A stretch of DNA of 22,500 bases from Paulinella micropora (Eukaryota; Cercozoa; Imbricatea; Euglyphida; Paulinellidae), in contig WBZZ01006221.1 of assembly GCA_019918135.1 (NCBI GenBank), positions 42,501 to 65,000 on the forward strand, read 5' to 3'. The position numbers and the translations under genes were made by a program. Shown piece by piece: positions 15,217 to 22,500 of the stretch (the stretch's first letter is position 1; each line of letters starts with the position of its first letter). The notes below the pieces were generated by a model. That model was not told the origin of the DNA, did no database searches, and saw nothing but the letters and a program-made list of their open reading frames with translations.

Positions 15217-15311
15217 ATAATAATAATAATAATAAAATAATAATAATAATAATAATATAATAATAATAAAATAGTAATAACAATCATAATAAATATATAT
15301 GGAATTAACAA

Positions 15312-15372
<61 letters not shown>
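15217..15372. repeat. (AAT)n and (TA)n tracts in copy 4 3' UTR
   Basis: AAT units, the ATGGAATTAACAAATATA island, then a TA tract, in the same order as copy 1. Confidence 0.9.
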
Positions 15373-15377
<5 letters not shown>

Positions 15378-15424
15378 TTAATCTTTTATGAAGTCAAAGT
15401 AAAGTTCTAGTTCAGTGAGGAACG
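15373..15424 (-). other. Copy 4 3' UTR conserved 52-nt motif
   Basis: Same island as 697-748. Confidence 0.7.
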
Positions 15425-15426
15425 AG

Positions 15427-15476
<50 letters not shown>

Positions 15477-15530
15477 GGAAATATATATAATAATATAATA
15501 TATATATATATGTATATATATGTTGAAAGA
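15427..15530. repeat. 49-nt A homopolymer and A/T repeats
   Basis: An uninterrupted run of 49 A (15427-15475) is followed by CGGAAATA and TA/AAT units. It lies at the same site as the 53-A run of copy 2. Confidence 0.85.
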
Positions 15531-15633
15531 GTTATATTCTCACTGAGTACTATATATTATATATATACATAAATATATATAATATATATATTTATATATA
15601 TATGTTGAAAGTGTTATATTCTCACTCAGTACT
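15531..15633 (-). repeat. Copy 4: pair of 31-nt direct repeats
   Basis: Repeats at 15531-15561 (with a private CTGAG for CTCAG) and 15603-15633. The spacer is identical to that of copy 3. Confidence 0.8.
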
Positions 15634-15640
15634 ATATATA

Positions 15641-15801
15641 ACGGTGGCACTCGCAAAAGCTGGTAGACACGAGGTGACTCCCCAAGGGGGTTTGGCCAAC
15701 CACACTCCGGCTTAGGATGTGATCAACGCTGAACTTGTCCCACACTCAGGTATCATCTGATGATGAGGTGTCCAACGCCCTCTTTAGGCCCGTAGGCAGT
15801 G
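15641..15801 (-). other. Copy 4 3' UTR conserved core
   Basis: Same ~160-nt core as 931-1092, with inverted repeats retained. Confidence 0.65.
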
Positions 15802-18788
15802 TCAGGATTCTTGCATCCTTAAGAGATATGCTTTGAGTTCCTTTTTGAATTCTACTTTGTATGAGATATCTCTTAGGTGCTCTGGCAGCTTATCCCATTG
15901 TGCTTGTGCTGCTCTGCTGTATTGACCCGTCGTTGAGTCGTTGTACATGTGTTTCTTTGATGACCGCCTAGTGTTGTAGTTATGAACAGCTGTGATTGGT
16001 CGGATATTGTTGTAGTGAAGGGGAGGAAAGCCTTGAAGGCTGGGTAAATAAGGGAGTGTGCATCCATGCATACGCTGTACTTATACATGTTAAGTATGTT
16101 GAGTAAGCGTAGTTTGGCAAAAAGAGGCTTGGTAGGTGTTCTCCATGATTTGAGACATATCAGACGGACTATACGTTTTTGGATGATAATGAGTGGATGT
16201 ATAATGGATGTATAATGGTGTTGTAGTCATCAGATCCCCATATAGAGATACCATACATAAGTAGGGGGTATACATGTGCATAGTAAAGTTGGAAGAGGAT
16301 GTGAGTGGGAAGTAGGCTGTTCACATAACGAAACATTTGGACGAATGGTTGAAGGCGGAATATAATAGATTGTATATGTTCACGGAAGGACAGGTTGCTT
16401 TGGATGATTGTACCTAATACTTTTACCTTTCGTTCTTGTTGGAGCCTCTTGCCGTCGATAGTCAAGTCGAGCTGCACCTTCTGTTCGTGCTTGTGGAAGA
16501 TAGTGTAGGTGGTTTTGGTGGGGTTGGGTACTAGGTTATGTCTGTAGAAATAGTTGACAAGGTTCGTTGTATCAGTTTGTGCTTGCTCTTGGAGTTGTTC
16601 TTTATTCTTAGCAGCAATGATAAGTGTGGTGTCATCTGCGTATGCAAAGACTGTCCCGTGTGTTAGTGAAAGTATAATATCATTGATGTATAGAATGAAG
16701 AGCGTTGTTGAGAGTGTGCTACCTTGCGGGATCCCATGTGTGATCTTGCGTGGATAAGAACGAGCATATTGGGTAAATACTGTTTGGTATCGTTTTGTGA
16801 GGTATGATTTAAAAAAGGTAGTGGTGTTATCGCTAAAATTTATATTATTTCGTAGTTTATGGATCAGTGTTTCATGATCTATAGTGTCATAGGCTTTCGA
16901 TAGGTCAATAAATAGAGCAAGTACATACCTTCCTGGGCCTTTGAGGTTTTGGATGTGATTTAAGATGGTTTGTGTAGTGATTGTTGTGTTCGAGTGTGGT
17001 CGGAAGGCGTATTGAGTTCGGGAGAGGATGTCGTACCTGGTAAGGTGGGCCATCAGTTGCTTGTTGAGTATAGTGTCAAAGACCTTAGCAATAATCGGCA
17101 GTAGCGAGATAGGTCTGTAATTCTCAGGCAGCGTTCTATCTTTAGCTTTATATATTTCAATAACTTTAGTTATTTTTAGTGCATCAGGGTATTGGTTATG
17201 TTCTATAGCTTTATTAAAGAGCGTTGTTAATATCGGGGCAATGTACTTTGTAAGGTCTTGCATGATGGCTGGTTTTATTTTGTTTATATCTTCTGCTTTG
17301 TTTCTGTTAATTGCTTTCAGTGTATCAACTACATCATCCTGCAAAATGCGTTTGAGTGTAAAGGGAGGCAGTTTTCTCTGTGTTAGGTCTATTTCCTCTT
17401 CTCTGACTTTATGTTCTTGGGGATTTGGGCACTGACCTTGGAGCCGACCGTCGTGTAGTGTCTGTTGAGTGCATTGGCAATACCTTTGGGGTCGGTGATT
17501 ACCTTATCATCTACGCGGAGTTGGGTGGGCGAGGTCTTCAGACCTTGTGTCTGTGGGATCAGCTTTCTCAACGCATTCATACGTTTTTTTGGATCGTGAC
17601 TTAGTTTTTCCATTAAGGTAGTCATGTATGCTTTCTTAGCTTTCTTAATCTCTCTATTAGTTTTATTTCTATGCTTATTATACTTAGTTCTATTACTTTT
17701 AACTGGGCATGCTATTTTTATTTCATACAGTTCTCTTTGTTTCTTAATCATAGCTCTAATTTCATTATTGCACCATGGTTTCCATTTTCGTTTCTTTACA
17801 CGCTTTTCATATTTTTCTACCACTGTCTTAATAGCTGTATGTATTTTATTTATATAATTATTAGGAGTATCGTTATTTAGTTCTGGGTCAAGAACTTGCT
17901 TAAGTTCATAAATTATTTCTTCTGTTATTATTTCCTTCTTGTCTTCATATCTCTTATTGCTTAGGATTTTATTATTATTTTTCTTATGTGTGATTGGGGT
18001 GTGAAAGATAGCATAGATGGGGTGGTGATCAGAGATGCATGTAGGTAAGACATCAGATGTGATATCGCAGGTGAGTGTCGTTAATATAACATCAAGCAAT
18101 GTATGGCTCTTTGCTTTGCGGGTGGGATTTTTGATTGTGGTGAAGAGGTTGTTGATTGCAAGGAAGTCACATACCTGTTTTGTAGGGCGCAAGAGATCCA
18201 GGTTAAGGTCACCAACAATCGTGATGCTGGTGTGTGGGGAGGCAGAGAGGATACCTTGCATGTAGTTTTGGAGCTCTTGGAAGAAAGTGCAGTCGTAGGA
18301 TTGTGAGAGTGGTCTTTTGTAGATATGGAATATGGTGTGGATTGGATTATTTTATGTTCTGTGCTGTGTATCTGCATGATTACGCCAGAGGCTTTTGAGA
18401 TTTTAGATTCAGAGATTGTGATAAGCATATCGTTTTTATAGTAGACCGACACATCTGTGGTATGATAGGATGTGTATGTTGGGATTGGGAAGTGAGTGTG
18501 TGGTGTACCTGGTGTTATTCTTGATTCCGTAAGTGATATAATGTCTGGGATGAAGTGAGTGCAGTCAGGGTTGGATAGATGGTTAAGTAGGGTTTGGTGG
18601 CTTCCTGTTATACCACGGATATTCGTATGATATATAGAGAAGTGTTTGTTTACCTTGGGGGGAAGAGATGTGAGGTGTGGGTGTATGATTTGTGCTGGTG
18701 GGTGTGATGGTGCATTGTTGCAATTGGGTTGAGTTTGTTCTGGTAGGTGTTCCAGGGGTAGGGGGTTGGGCTGTAATAAGGAGCTCAT
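15802..18788 (-). pseudogene. Copy 4 ORF2, four frameshifts
   Basis: The ATG at 18788 and stop at 15802 are kept, but four indels break the frame relative to copy 2. There is a 1-nt loss in the T run near 18350, a 1-nt loss in the G run near 17420, an 11-bp tandem duplication near 16203-16213, and a 1-nt loss at about 16021-16026 shared with copy 3. Endonuclease motifs are split between the frames 18788-18081 (HTNIRG, LTES) and 18261-17389 (GDLNLD, SDHHP). The reverse transcriptase core (NYRPISLLP to KVLG) lies on 17344-16169. This copy is not functional. Confidence 0.92.
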
Positions 18789-18791
18789 GGC

Positions 18792-19783
18792 TTACTGCGG
18801 TGCCTCACTGGCAGGGAACGTCGAACTGGAACTAGACATGGTTGCATTTCCTGACCTGTTGGTCCTTGGGGAGGCAGATGAGTGGTCTGATTCACAGTTC
18901 TTGAAGTGGTTCTTCAAGTACCGAATATGAGTCAAGCGTTGGATCTTAAATCTCTCTCGTGGGCGTAGATATATCTCACCATCTGTGGTCCACACTGCTG
19001 CCACGAAATTTGGGTAGTCCTTCATGAGTTGCTTTGTGTGGTCAAGGGAGTTTGCGTGTTTCAGGTGACAAGCTCTCTTTACACATGATGTGGTAATCTT
19101 TACCCGTGTAATTCTGCAAGCGTGGCGTGATTTGCGAGATTTGCTTGTGCTGGGGATGCGAAGATTTATCGTACCGGACTAAATTTTTCTTCAGCTGATT
19201 ACTTGCAAACCGGACTTTTATCGCAGGCGTGGTTTTTGCTGTTTCCGGGTTGTACATCTTTGCTGCATGGTCCGAGATCATTCTTTTGCAAAGTAATATG
19301 TCACCATCCTTACAGTCCATACCTTTCGCTTTCATTAAAGCTGTTACTATTTTCTGAGTTTGTTTTTGAGTTTCTTTGGAATCATATGGAATTCCGGTGA
19401 TTATAGCGGTGTCCAAAGATTCGTTGTTTGGGAGTACTACCGGTGGTTCTTCCCTTTTATGTAACGGGAAACTTTCATGCAAATTGCTGTTTGCGAGATT
19501 AAAGGGTTGTTTCCAGCTGCCTTGAAGTGTGTTGTTGTTGTTGCTGTGTGATGAGGATGCACTGGAAGATTGCATGGACTGGGGTCTGCTCATGTGTGAG
19601 GTGGTGCTGTTGTTGGAGGAAAACCTGTTTCGATCTCGTTCCTCTTTTAGTTCTCTCGTTAGGCTTTCAACTTTTGCCTCACATTGCAGCAGCTTCATGG
19701 TCATGTCATGCATTTTTTTCAGCATTTCATCCATTTTTTCTTCCATCGTTTTGGCGCGTTTCCGTTGCCGTCTTGTTTTTCAG
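18792..19783 (-). pseudogene. Copy 4 ORF1, 5'-truncated and frameshifted
   Basis: It starts at the shared truncation point (19783); the first available Met is at 19746 (MEEKMDEM). The coiled coil and the first part of the conserved domain are intact to 19042. There an extra G at 19045-19047, as in copy 1, shifts the frame. The C-terminal part continues in another frame at 19025-18792, with a 9-bp in-frame loss near 18950 that removes three residues (SEN) from RPRESENRFK. The TAA-GCC-ATG junction with ORF2 is retained. Confidence 0.88.
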
Positions 19784-19804
19784 ACTACTACTACTACTAC
19801 TACT
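19784..19804. repeat. (ACT)7 junction between copies 4 and 5
   Basis: Seven ACT units between CAG and AGGCCT, identical to 5104-5124 and 10058-10078. Confidence 0.95.
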
Positions 19805-20006
19805 AGGCCTAGGCCTTCGGTTTAATGAAGTTAACAATTTAACCTCTGGTCGATCCATACAAATCGTTAGCTCAAGAGCTATTGATTTAACTAGATGGTG
19901 ACCTACGTCTCAAGTTATTAAAGATAATGAGAAATTATTAAAATATTAAAGTATTAAAATAAAATGACTTAGATTAAAAATATTAAAATAAAATAATAAT
20001 AATAAT
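19805..20006 (-). other. Copy 5 3'-terminal block
   Basis: The terminal block has an intact AGGCCTAGGCCTTCGG end, followed by A/T-rich DNA and AAT units. Confidence 0.85.
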
Positions 20007-20056
20007 AGGCTTCCTCAGACTATAGCATCAGATCCAGATCCTGGACATGTGCCTCC
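20007..20056. other. Unique ~50-bp insert at the (AAT)n of copy 5
   Basis: A non-repetitive piece (starts AGGCTTCCTCAGAC, ends GTGCCTCC) with AAT units on both sides. It lies at the position where copies 2 and 4 carry different inserts. Origin unknown. Confidence 0.7.
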
Positions 20057-20116
<60 letters not shown>

Positions 20117-20214
20117 TAGTAATAACAATAATAATAAATATATATGGAATTAACAAATATATATATGTATATATATATATACATATATATATATATAAAA
20201 TATATATATATATA
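20057..20214. repeat. (AAT)n and (TA)n tracts in copy 5 3' UTR
   Basis: AAT units, the ATGGAATTAACAAATATA island and TA units with interruptions. Confidence 0.9.
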
Positions 20215-20266
20215 TTAGATTAATCTTTTATGAAGTCAAAGTAAAGTTCTAGTTCAGTGAGGAACG
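20215..20266 (-). other. Copy 5 3' UTR conserved 52-nt motif
   Basis: Same island as 697-748, followed by a short interrupted A stretch and AAT/TA units as in copy 1. Confidence 0.7.
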
Positions 20267-20318
20267 AAAAAGAAAAAATAATAATAATAATAATAATATA
20301 TATATATATGTATATATA

Positions 20319-20348
20319 TGTTGAAAGAGTTATATTCTCACTCAGTAC

Positions 20349-20399
<51 letters not shown>

Positions 20400-20435
20400 A
20401 TATATGTTGAAAGTGTTATATTCTCACTCAGTACT
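20319..20435 (-). repeat. Copy 5: pair of 31-nt direct repeats in (TA)n
   Basis: Repeats at 20319-20349 and 20405-20435, in the same order as in copies 1-4. Confidence 0.8.
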
Positions 20436-20441
20436 ATATAT

Positions 20442-20603
20442 AACGGTGGCACTCGCAAAAGCTGGTAGACACGAGGTGACTCCCCAAGGGGGTTTGGCCA
20501 ACCACACTCCGGCTTAGGATGTGATCAACGCTGAACTTGTCCCACACTCAGGTATCATCTGATGATGAGGTGTCCAACGCCCTCTTTAGGCCCGTAGGCA
20601 GTG
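20442..20603 (-). other. Copy 5 3' UTR conserved core
   Basis: Same ~160-nt core as 931-1092. Confidence 0.65.
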
Positions 20604-21311
20604 TCAGGATTCTTGCATGCTTAAGAGATATGCTTTGAGTTCCTTTTTGAATTCTGCTTTGTATGAGATATCTCTTAGGTGCTCTGGCAGCTTATCCCAT
20701 TGTGCTTGTGCTGCTCTGCTGTATTGAACCGTCGTTGAGTCGTTGTACATGTGTTTCTTTGATGACCGCCTAGTGTTGTAGTTATGAACAGCTGTGATTG
20801 GTCGGATATTGTTGTAGTGAAGGGGAAGGAAAGCCTTGAAGGCTGGGTAAATAAGGGAGTGTGCATCCATGCATACGCTATATTTATACATGTTAAGTAT
20901 GTTGAGTAAGCGTAGTTTGGCAAAAAGAGGCTTGGTAGGTGTTCTCCATGATTTGAGACATATCAGACGGACTATACGTTTTTGGATGATAATGAGTGGA
21001 TGTATAATGGTGTTGGATGATAATGAGTGGATGTATAATGGTGTTGTAGTCATCAGATCCCCATATAGAGATACCATACATAAGTAGGGGGTATACATGT
21101 GCATAGTAAAGTTGGAGGAGGATGTGAGTGGGAAGTAGGCTGTTCACATAACGAAACATTTGGACGAATGGTTGAAGGCGGAATATAATAGATTGTATAT
21201 GTTCACGGAAGGACAGGTTGCTTTGGATGATTGTACCTAATACTTTTACCTTTCGTTCTTGTTGGAGCCTCTTGCCGTCGATAGTCAAGTCGAGCTGCAC
21301 CTTCTGTTCAT
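20604..21311 (-). pseudogene. Copy 5 ORF2 C-terminal fragment with 31-bp duplication
   Basis: It covers ORF2 from about residue 767 (HEQKVQLDL) to the stop at 20604, including KVLG and the HNYNTRRSS region. It has neither endonuclease nor catalytic YADD motif. The same 31-bp tandem duplication as in copy 1 (about 20985-21046) shifts the frame. An open frame runs on rightwards into the terminal block of copy 6 up to 21363, but that fused start is an accident of the junction. Confidence 0.9.
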
Positions 21312-21480
21312 GCCTAGGCCTTCGATTTAATGAAGTTAAGAAATTTAACCTCTGGTCATCCATACAAATCGTTAGCTCAAGAGCTATTGATTTAACTAGA
21401 TGGTGACCTACTTCTCAAATTATTAAGAATAATGAAAAATTAAATTATTAAAAATATTAAAATATTAAAATAAAATAAAA
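21312..21480 (-). other. Copy 6 3'-terminal block, diverged
   Basis: Begins GCCTAGGCCTTCGATTTAATG, so the first bases of AGGCCTAGG are missing or replaced by copy 5 sequence. The TAGCTCAAGAGCTA inverted repeat is unchanged. GGTCGATCC has become GGTCATCC. Confidence 0.8.
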
Positions 21481-21610
21481 TAGATTGAAAATAAGAAAAT
21501 AAAATAAAAATAAAGTAAGAAATAAAAAATAAGAAATAACAAGTAAAAATAAAATGACATAAAAAGGTAATATAATATACATATATATATGAAGTTAATA
21601 AAAATTATAA
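21481..21610. other. A-rich 3' UTR segment of copy 6
   Basis: Irregular A-rich DNA with AAATAAAA and AAGAAATAA units, in place of the (AAT)n/(TA)n tracts of the other copies. No gene is seen. Confidence 0.7.
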
Positions 21611-21651
21611 AATTAATCTGTTGTGAAATTAAAGTAAAGTTCTAGTTTCGT
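21611..21651 (-). other. Copy 6 diverged form of the conserved 3' UTR motif
   Basis: AATTAATCTG...AAAGTAAAGTTCTAGTTTCGTG aligns with the 52-nt motif of copies 1-5; its last part has merged into the (GAAA)n tract. Confidence 0.65.
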
Positions 21652-21653
21652 GA

Positions 21654-21697
<44 letters not shown>

Positions 21698-21721
21698 AAA
21701 AAAAAAAAAAAAAAAAAAAAA
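21652..21721. repeat. (GAAA)n and A tract
   Basis: About eleven GAAA units are followed by roughly 25 A. This is the same position where copies 2 and 4 have long A homopolymers. Confidence 0.9.
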
Positions 21722-21837
21722 GGTGGAAGTAAATGTATAGATATTATATTATATTATATATATATATATATATTAATGTATATATGTATGTATATATATA
21801 CGTTGAAAATATTATAATCCTAGTCAGTTGTATGTAT
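21722..21837 (-). repeat. TA-rich tract with a single diverged 31-nt repeat unit
   Basis: TA/TATG repeats surround one copy (about 21801-21831, CGTTGAAAATATTATAATCC) of the unit that is doubled in copies 1-5. Confidence 0.7.
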
Positions 21838-22000
21838 AACGGTGGCGCTCACAAAAGCTGGAAGACACGAGGTGACTCCCCAAGGGGGTTTGGCTAACCA
21901 CACTCCGGCTTAGGATGTGATCAACGCTGAACTTGTCCCACACTACAGGTATCATCTGATGATGAGGTGTCCAACGCCCTCTTTAGGCCCGTAGGCAGTG
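21838..22000 (-). other. Copy 6 3' UTR conserved core
   Basis: Aligns with the cores of copies 1-5 with only about six visible differences, among them GCGCTCAC for GCACTCGC, GGCTAACC for GGCCAACC and ACTACAGG for ACTCAGG. CCCCAAGGGG and ATCATCTGATGAT are unchanged. The neighbouring coding DNA of this copy differs more. Confidence 0.7.
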
Positions 22001-22500
22001 TCATGATTGCTGCAGCTGTAAGAGATACGCCTTGAGTTCATTTTTGAATTCAGCTTTGTATGAGATGTCTCTCAGATGTTCTGGCAGCTTATCCCATTGT
22101 GCTTGTGCGGCTCTGCTGTAGTGACCAGTCTTTGAGTCGTTGTACATGTGTTTCTTTGATGATCGCCTAGTGTTGTAGTTATGAACAGCTGTAATTGGTC
22201 GGATATTGTTGTAGTGGAGGGGTAGGAAAGCCTTGAAGGCTGGGTAAATAAGGGAGTGTGCATCCATGCATACGCTATTTATACATGTTGAGTATGTTGA
22301 GTAGGCGTAGTTTGGTAAAAAGTGGTTTGGTAGGTGTTCTCCATGATTTGAGGCAGATCAGACGGGCTATACGTTTTTGGATGATAATAAGTGGATGTAT
22401 AATGGTGTTGTATTCATCAGATCCCCATATAGTGATACCATACATAAGTAGGGGTTATACATGTGCATAGTAAAGTTGGAGGAGGATATGGGTGGGAAGT
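22001..22500 (-). pseudogene. Copy 6 ORF2 3' part, frameshifted, incomplete in window
   Basis: The C-terminal 88 codons (from MDAHSLIYPAF to the stop at 22001) align with ORF2 of the other copies and keep HNYNTRRSS and WDKLPEHL, with several replacements (KTGHYSRAAQ, LLQLQQS). Near 22276 the sequence GCTATTTATAC is 2 nt shorter than in copy 1 (GCTATATTTATAC), which breaks the frame. ORF2-like sequence continues rightwards to the window edge in another frame, covering the region upstream of MDAHS. There is no duplication at the site that is duplicated in copies 1, 2, 4 and 5. Confidence 0.88.

Larger units (their letters stand above)
14983..19783 (-). mobile_element. Copy 4: mosaic, frameshifted non-LTR retrotransposon
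   Basis: About 4.8 kb. ORF1 is cut at the same base as in copies 1 and 2. The 3' half (3' UTR and reverse transcriptase part of ORF2) carries copy-3 variants, including the GGGAGG deletion and GCATCC near the stop. The 5' half carries copy-1 variants, including the extra G in ORF1 and GCTGGTGTG in ORF2. The switch lies between about 17600 and 17750. Both ORFs are broken. Confidence 0.92.
19805..21311 (-). mobile_element. Copy 5: strongly 5'-truncated element (~1.5 kb)
   Basis: It comprises a complete 3' UTR and about the last quarter of ORF2, ending abruptly where ORF2 meets the 3' terminus of copy 6. Variants, including the 31-bp ORF2 duplication and GAACGAAAAAGAAAAAA in the UTR, match copy 1. 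5' truncation of this kind is the classic outcome of incomplete target-primed reverse transcription, though a deletion between copies 5 and 6 would look similar. Confidence 0.92.
21312..22500 (-). mobile_element. Copy 6: older, diverged member, cut by the window edge
   Basis: The 3' part of a related but clearly diverged element: terminal block, A/T-rich UTR, core and the ORF2 3' end. It continues past 22500. Its UTR has an A/T-rich part free of AAT runs, a (GAAA)n tract in place of the A/AAT tract, and a single form of the 31-nt repeat, so it represents another subfamily or an older insertion. Its 3' end is joined directly to copy 5 without ACT units. Confidence 0.9.

Noticed and set aside
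1..22500. CRISPR-like or satellite array
   Set aside because: The period is ~4.9 kb of coding retroelement with no short repeat-spacer structure; internal short repeats are simple A/T microsatellites.

Overview
The window is almost entirely one family of non-LTR (LINE-type) retrotransposon arranged head-to-tail. All copies are coded on the minus strand, so transcription runs right to left. This is animal nuclear DNA. The ORF2 protein has an apurinic-type endonuclease plus a reverse transcriptase of the Jockey superfamily (CR1/L2/Daphne/Crack-like group, clade not certain), and the spacers are rich in A/T microsatellites. No host gene, tRNA, rRNA, CRISPR array or prokaryotic signal is seen. 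The species cannot be named from this sequence; an invertebrate is my guess.

Layout, left to right: unique flank (1-220); a (CTA)n/(CAA)n microsatellite (221-320); copy 1 (321-5103); copy 2 (5125-10057); copy 3 (10079-14964); copy 4 (14983-19783); copy 5, a strongly 5'-truncated copy (19805-21311); copy 6, an older diverged copy running off the right edge (21312-22500). In coding direction each copy has ORF1 (coiled coil plus a nucleic-acid-binding-like domain), an in-frame junction TAA-GCC-ATG, then ORF2 (endonuclease, reverse transcriptase, C-terminal region). A long 3' UTR follows: a ~160-nt GC-richer conserved core, two 31-nt direct repeats set in (TA)n, a conserved 52-nt motif, (ATT)n/(TA)n tracts, and a ~180-nt terminal block. 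That block ends in the palindrome GGCCTAGGCC followed by (TAG)n, with no poly(A) tail.

Coding status: copy 2 has an intact 993-codon ORF2 but lacks the first 49-50 codons of ORF1. Copy 3 has the only complete ORF1 (382 codons) but a 1-nt deletion near the ORF2 C-terminus. Copies 1 and 4 carry several frameshifts each. Copy 5 keeps only about the last quarter of ORF2. No single copy is intact for both ORFs.

The main points of interest are these. The outer flank and the junctions between copies 1/2, 2/3, 3/4 and 4/5 are (TAG)n microsatellite, which suggests a retroelement that lands in (TAG)n and re-creates its own landing site. Three junctions share one identical 5' breakpoint and exactly seven ACT units, and copy 4 is a mosaic of copy-3-like and copy-1-like halves; both point to later segmental duplication, unequal exchange or conversion. 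The ORF1/ORF2 stop-start arrangement lies in a single frame. The 3' UTR core appears to evolve more slowly than the adjacent coding sequence. Three copies carry different short unique inserts at the same (AAT)n position.
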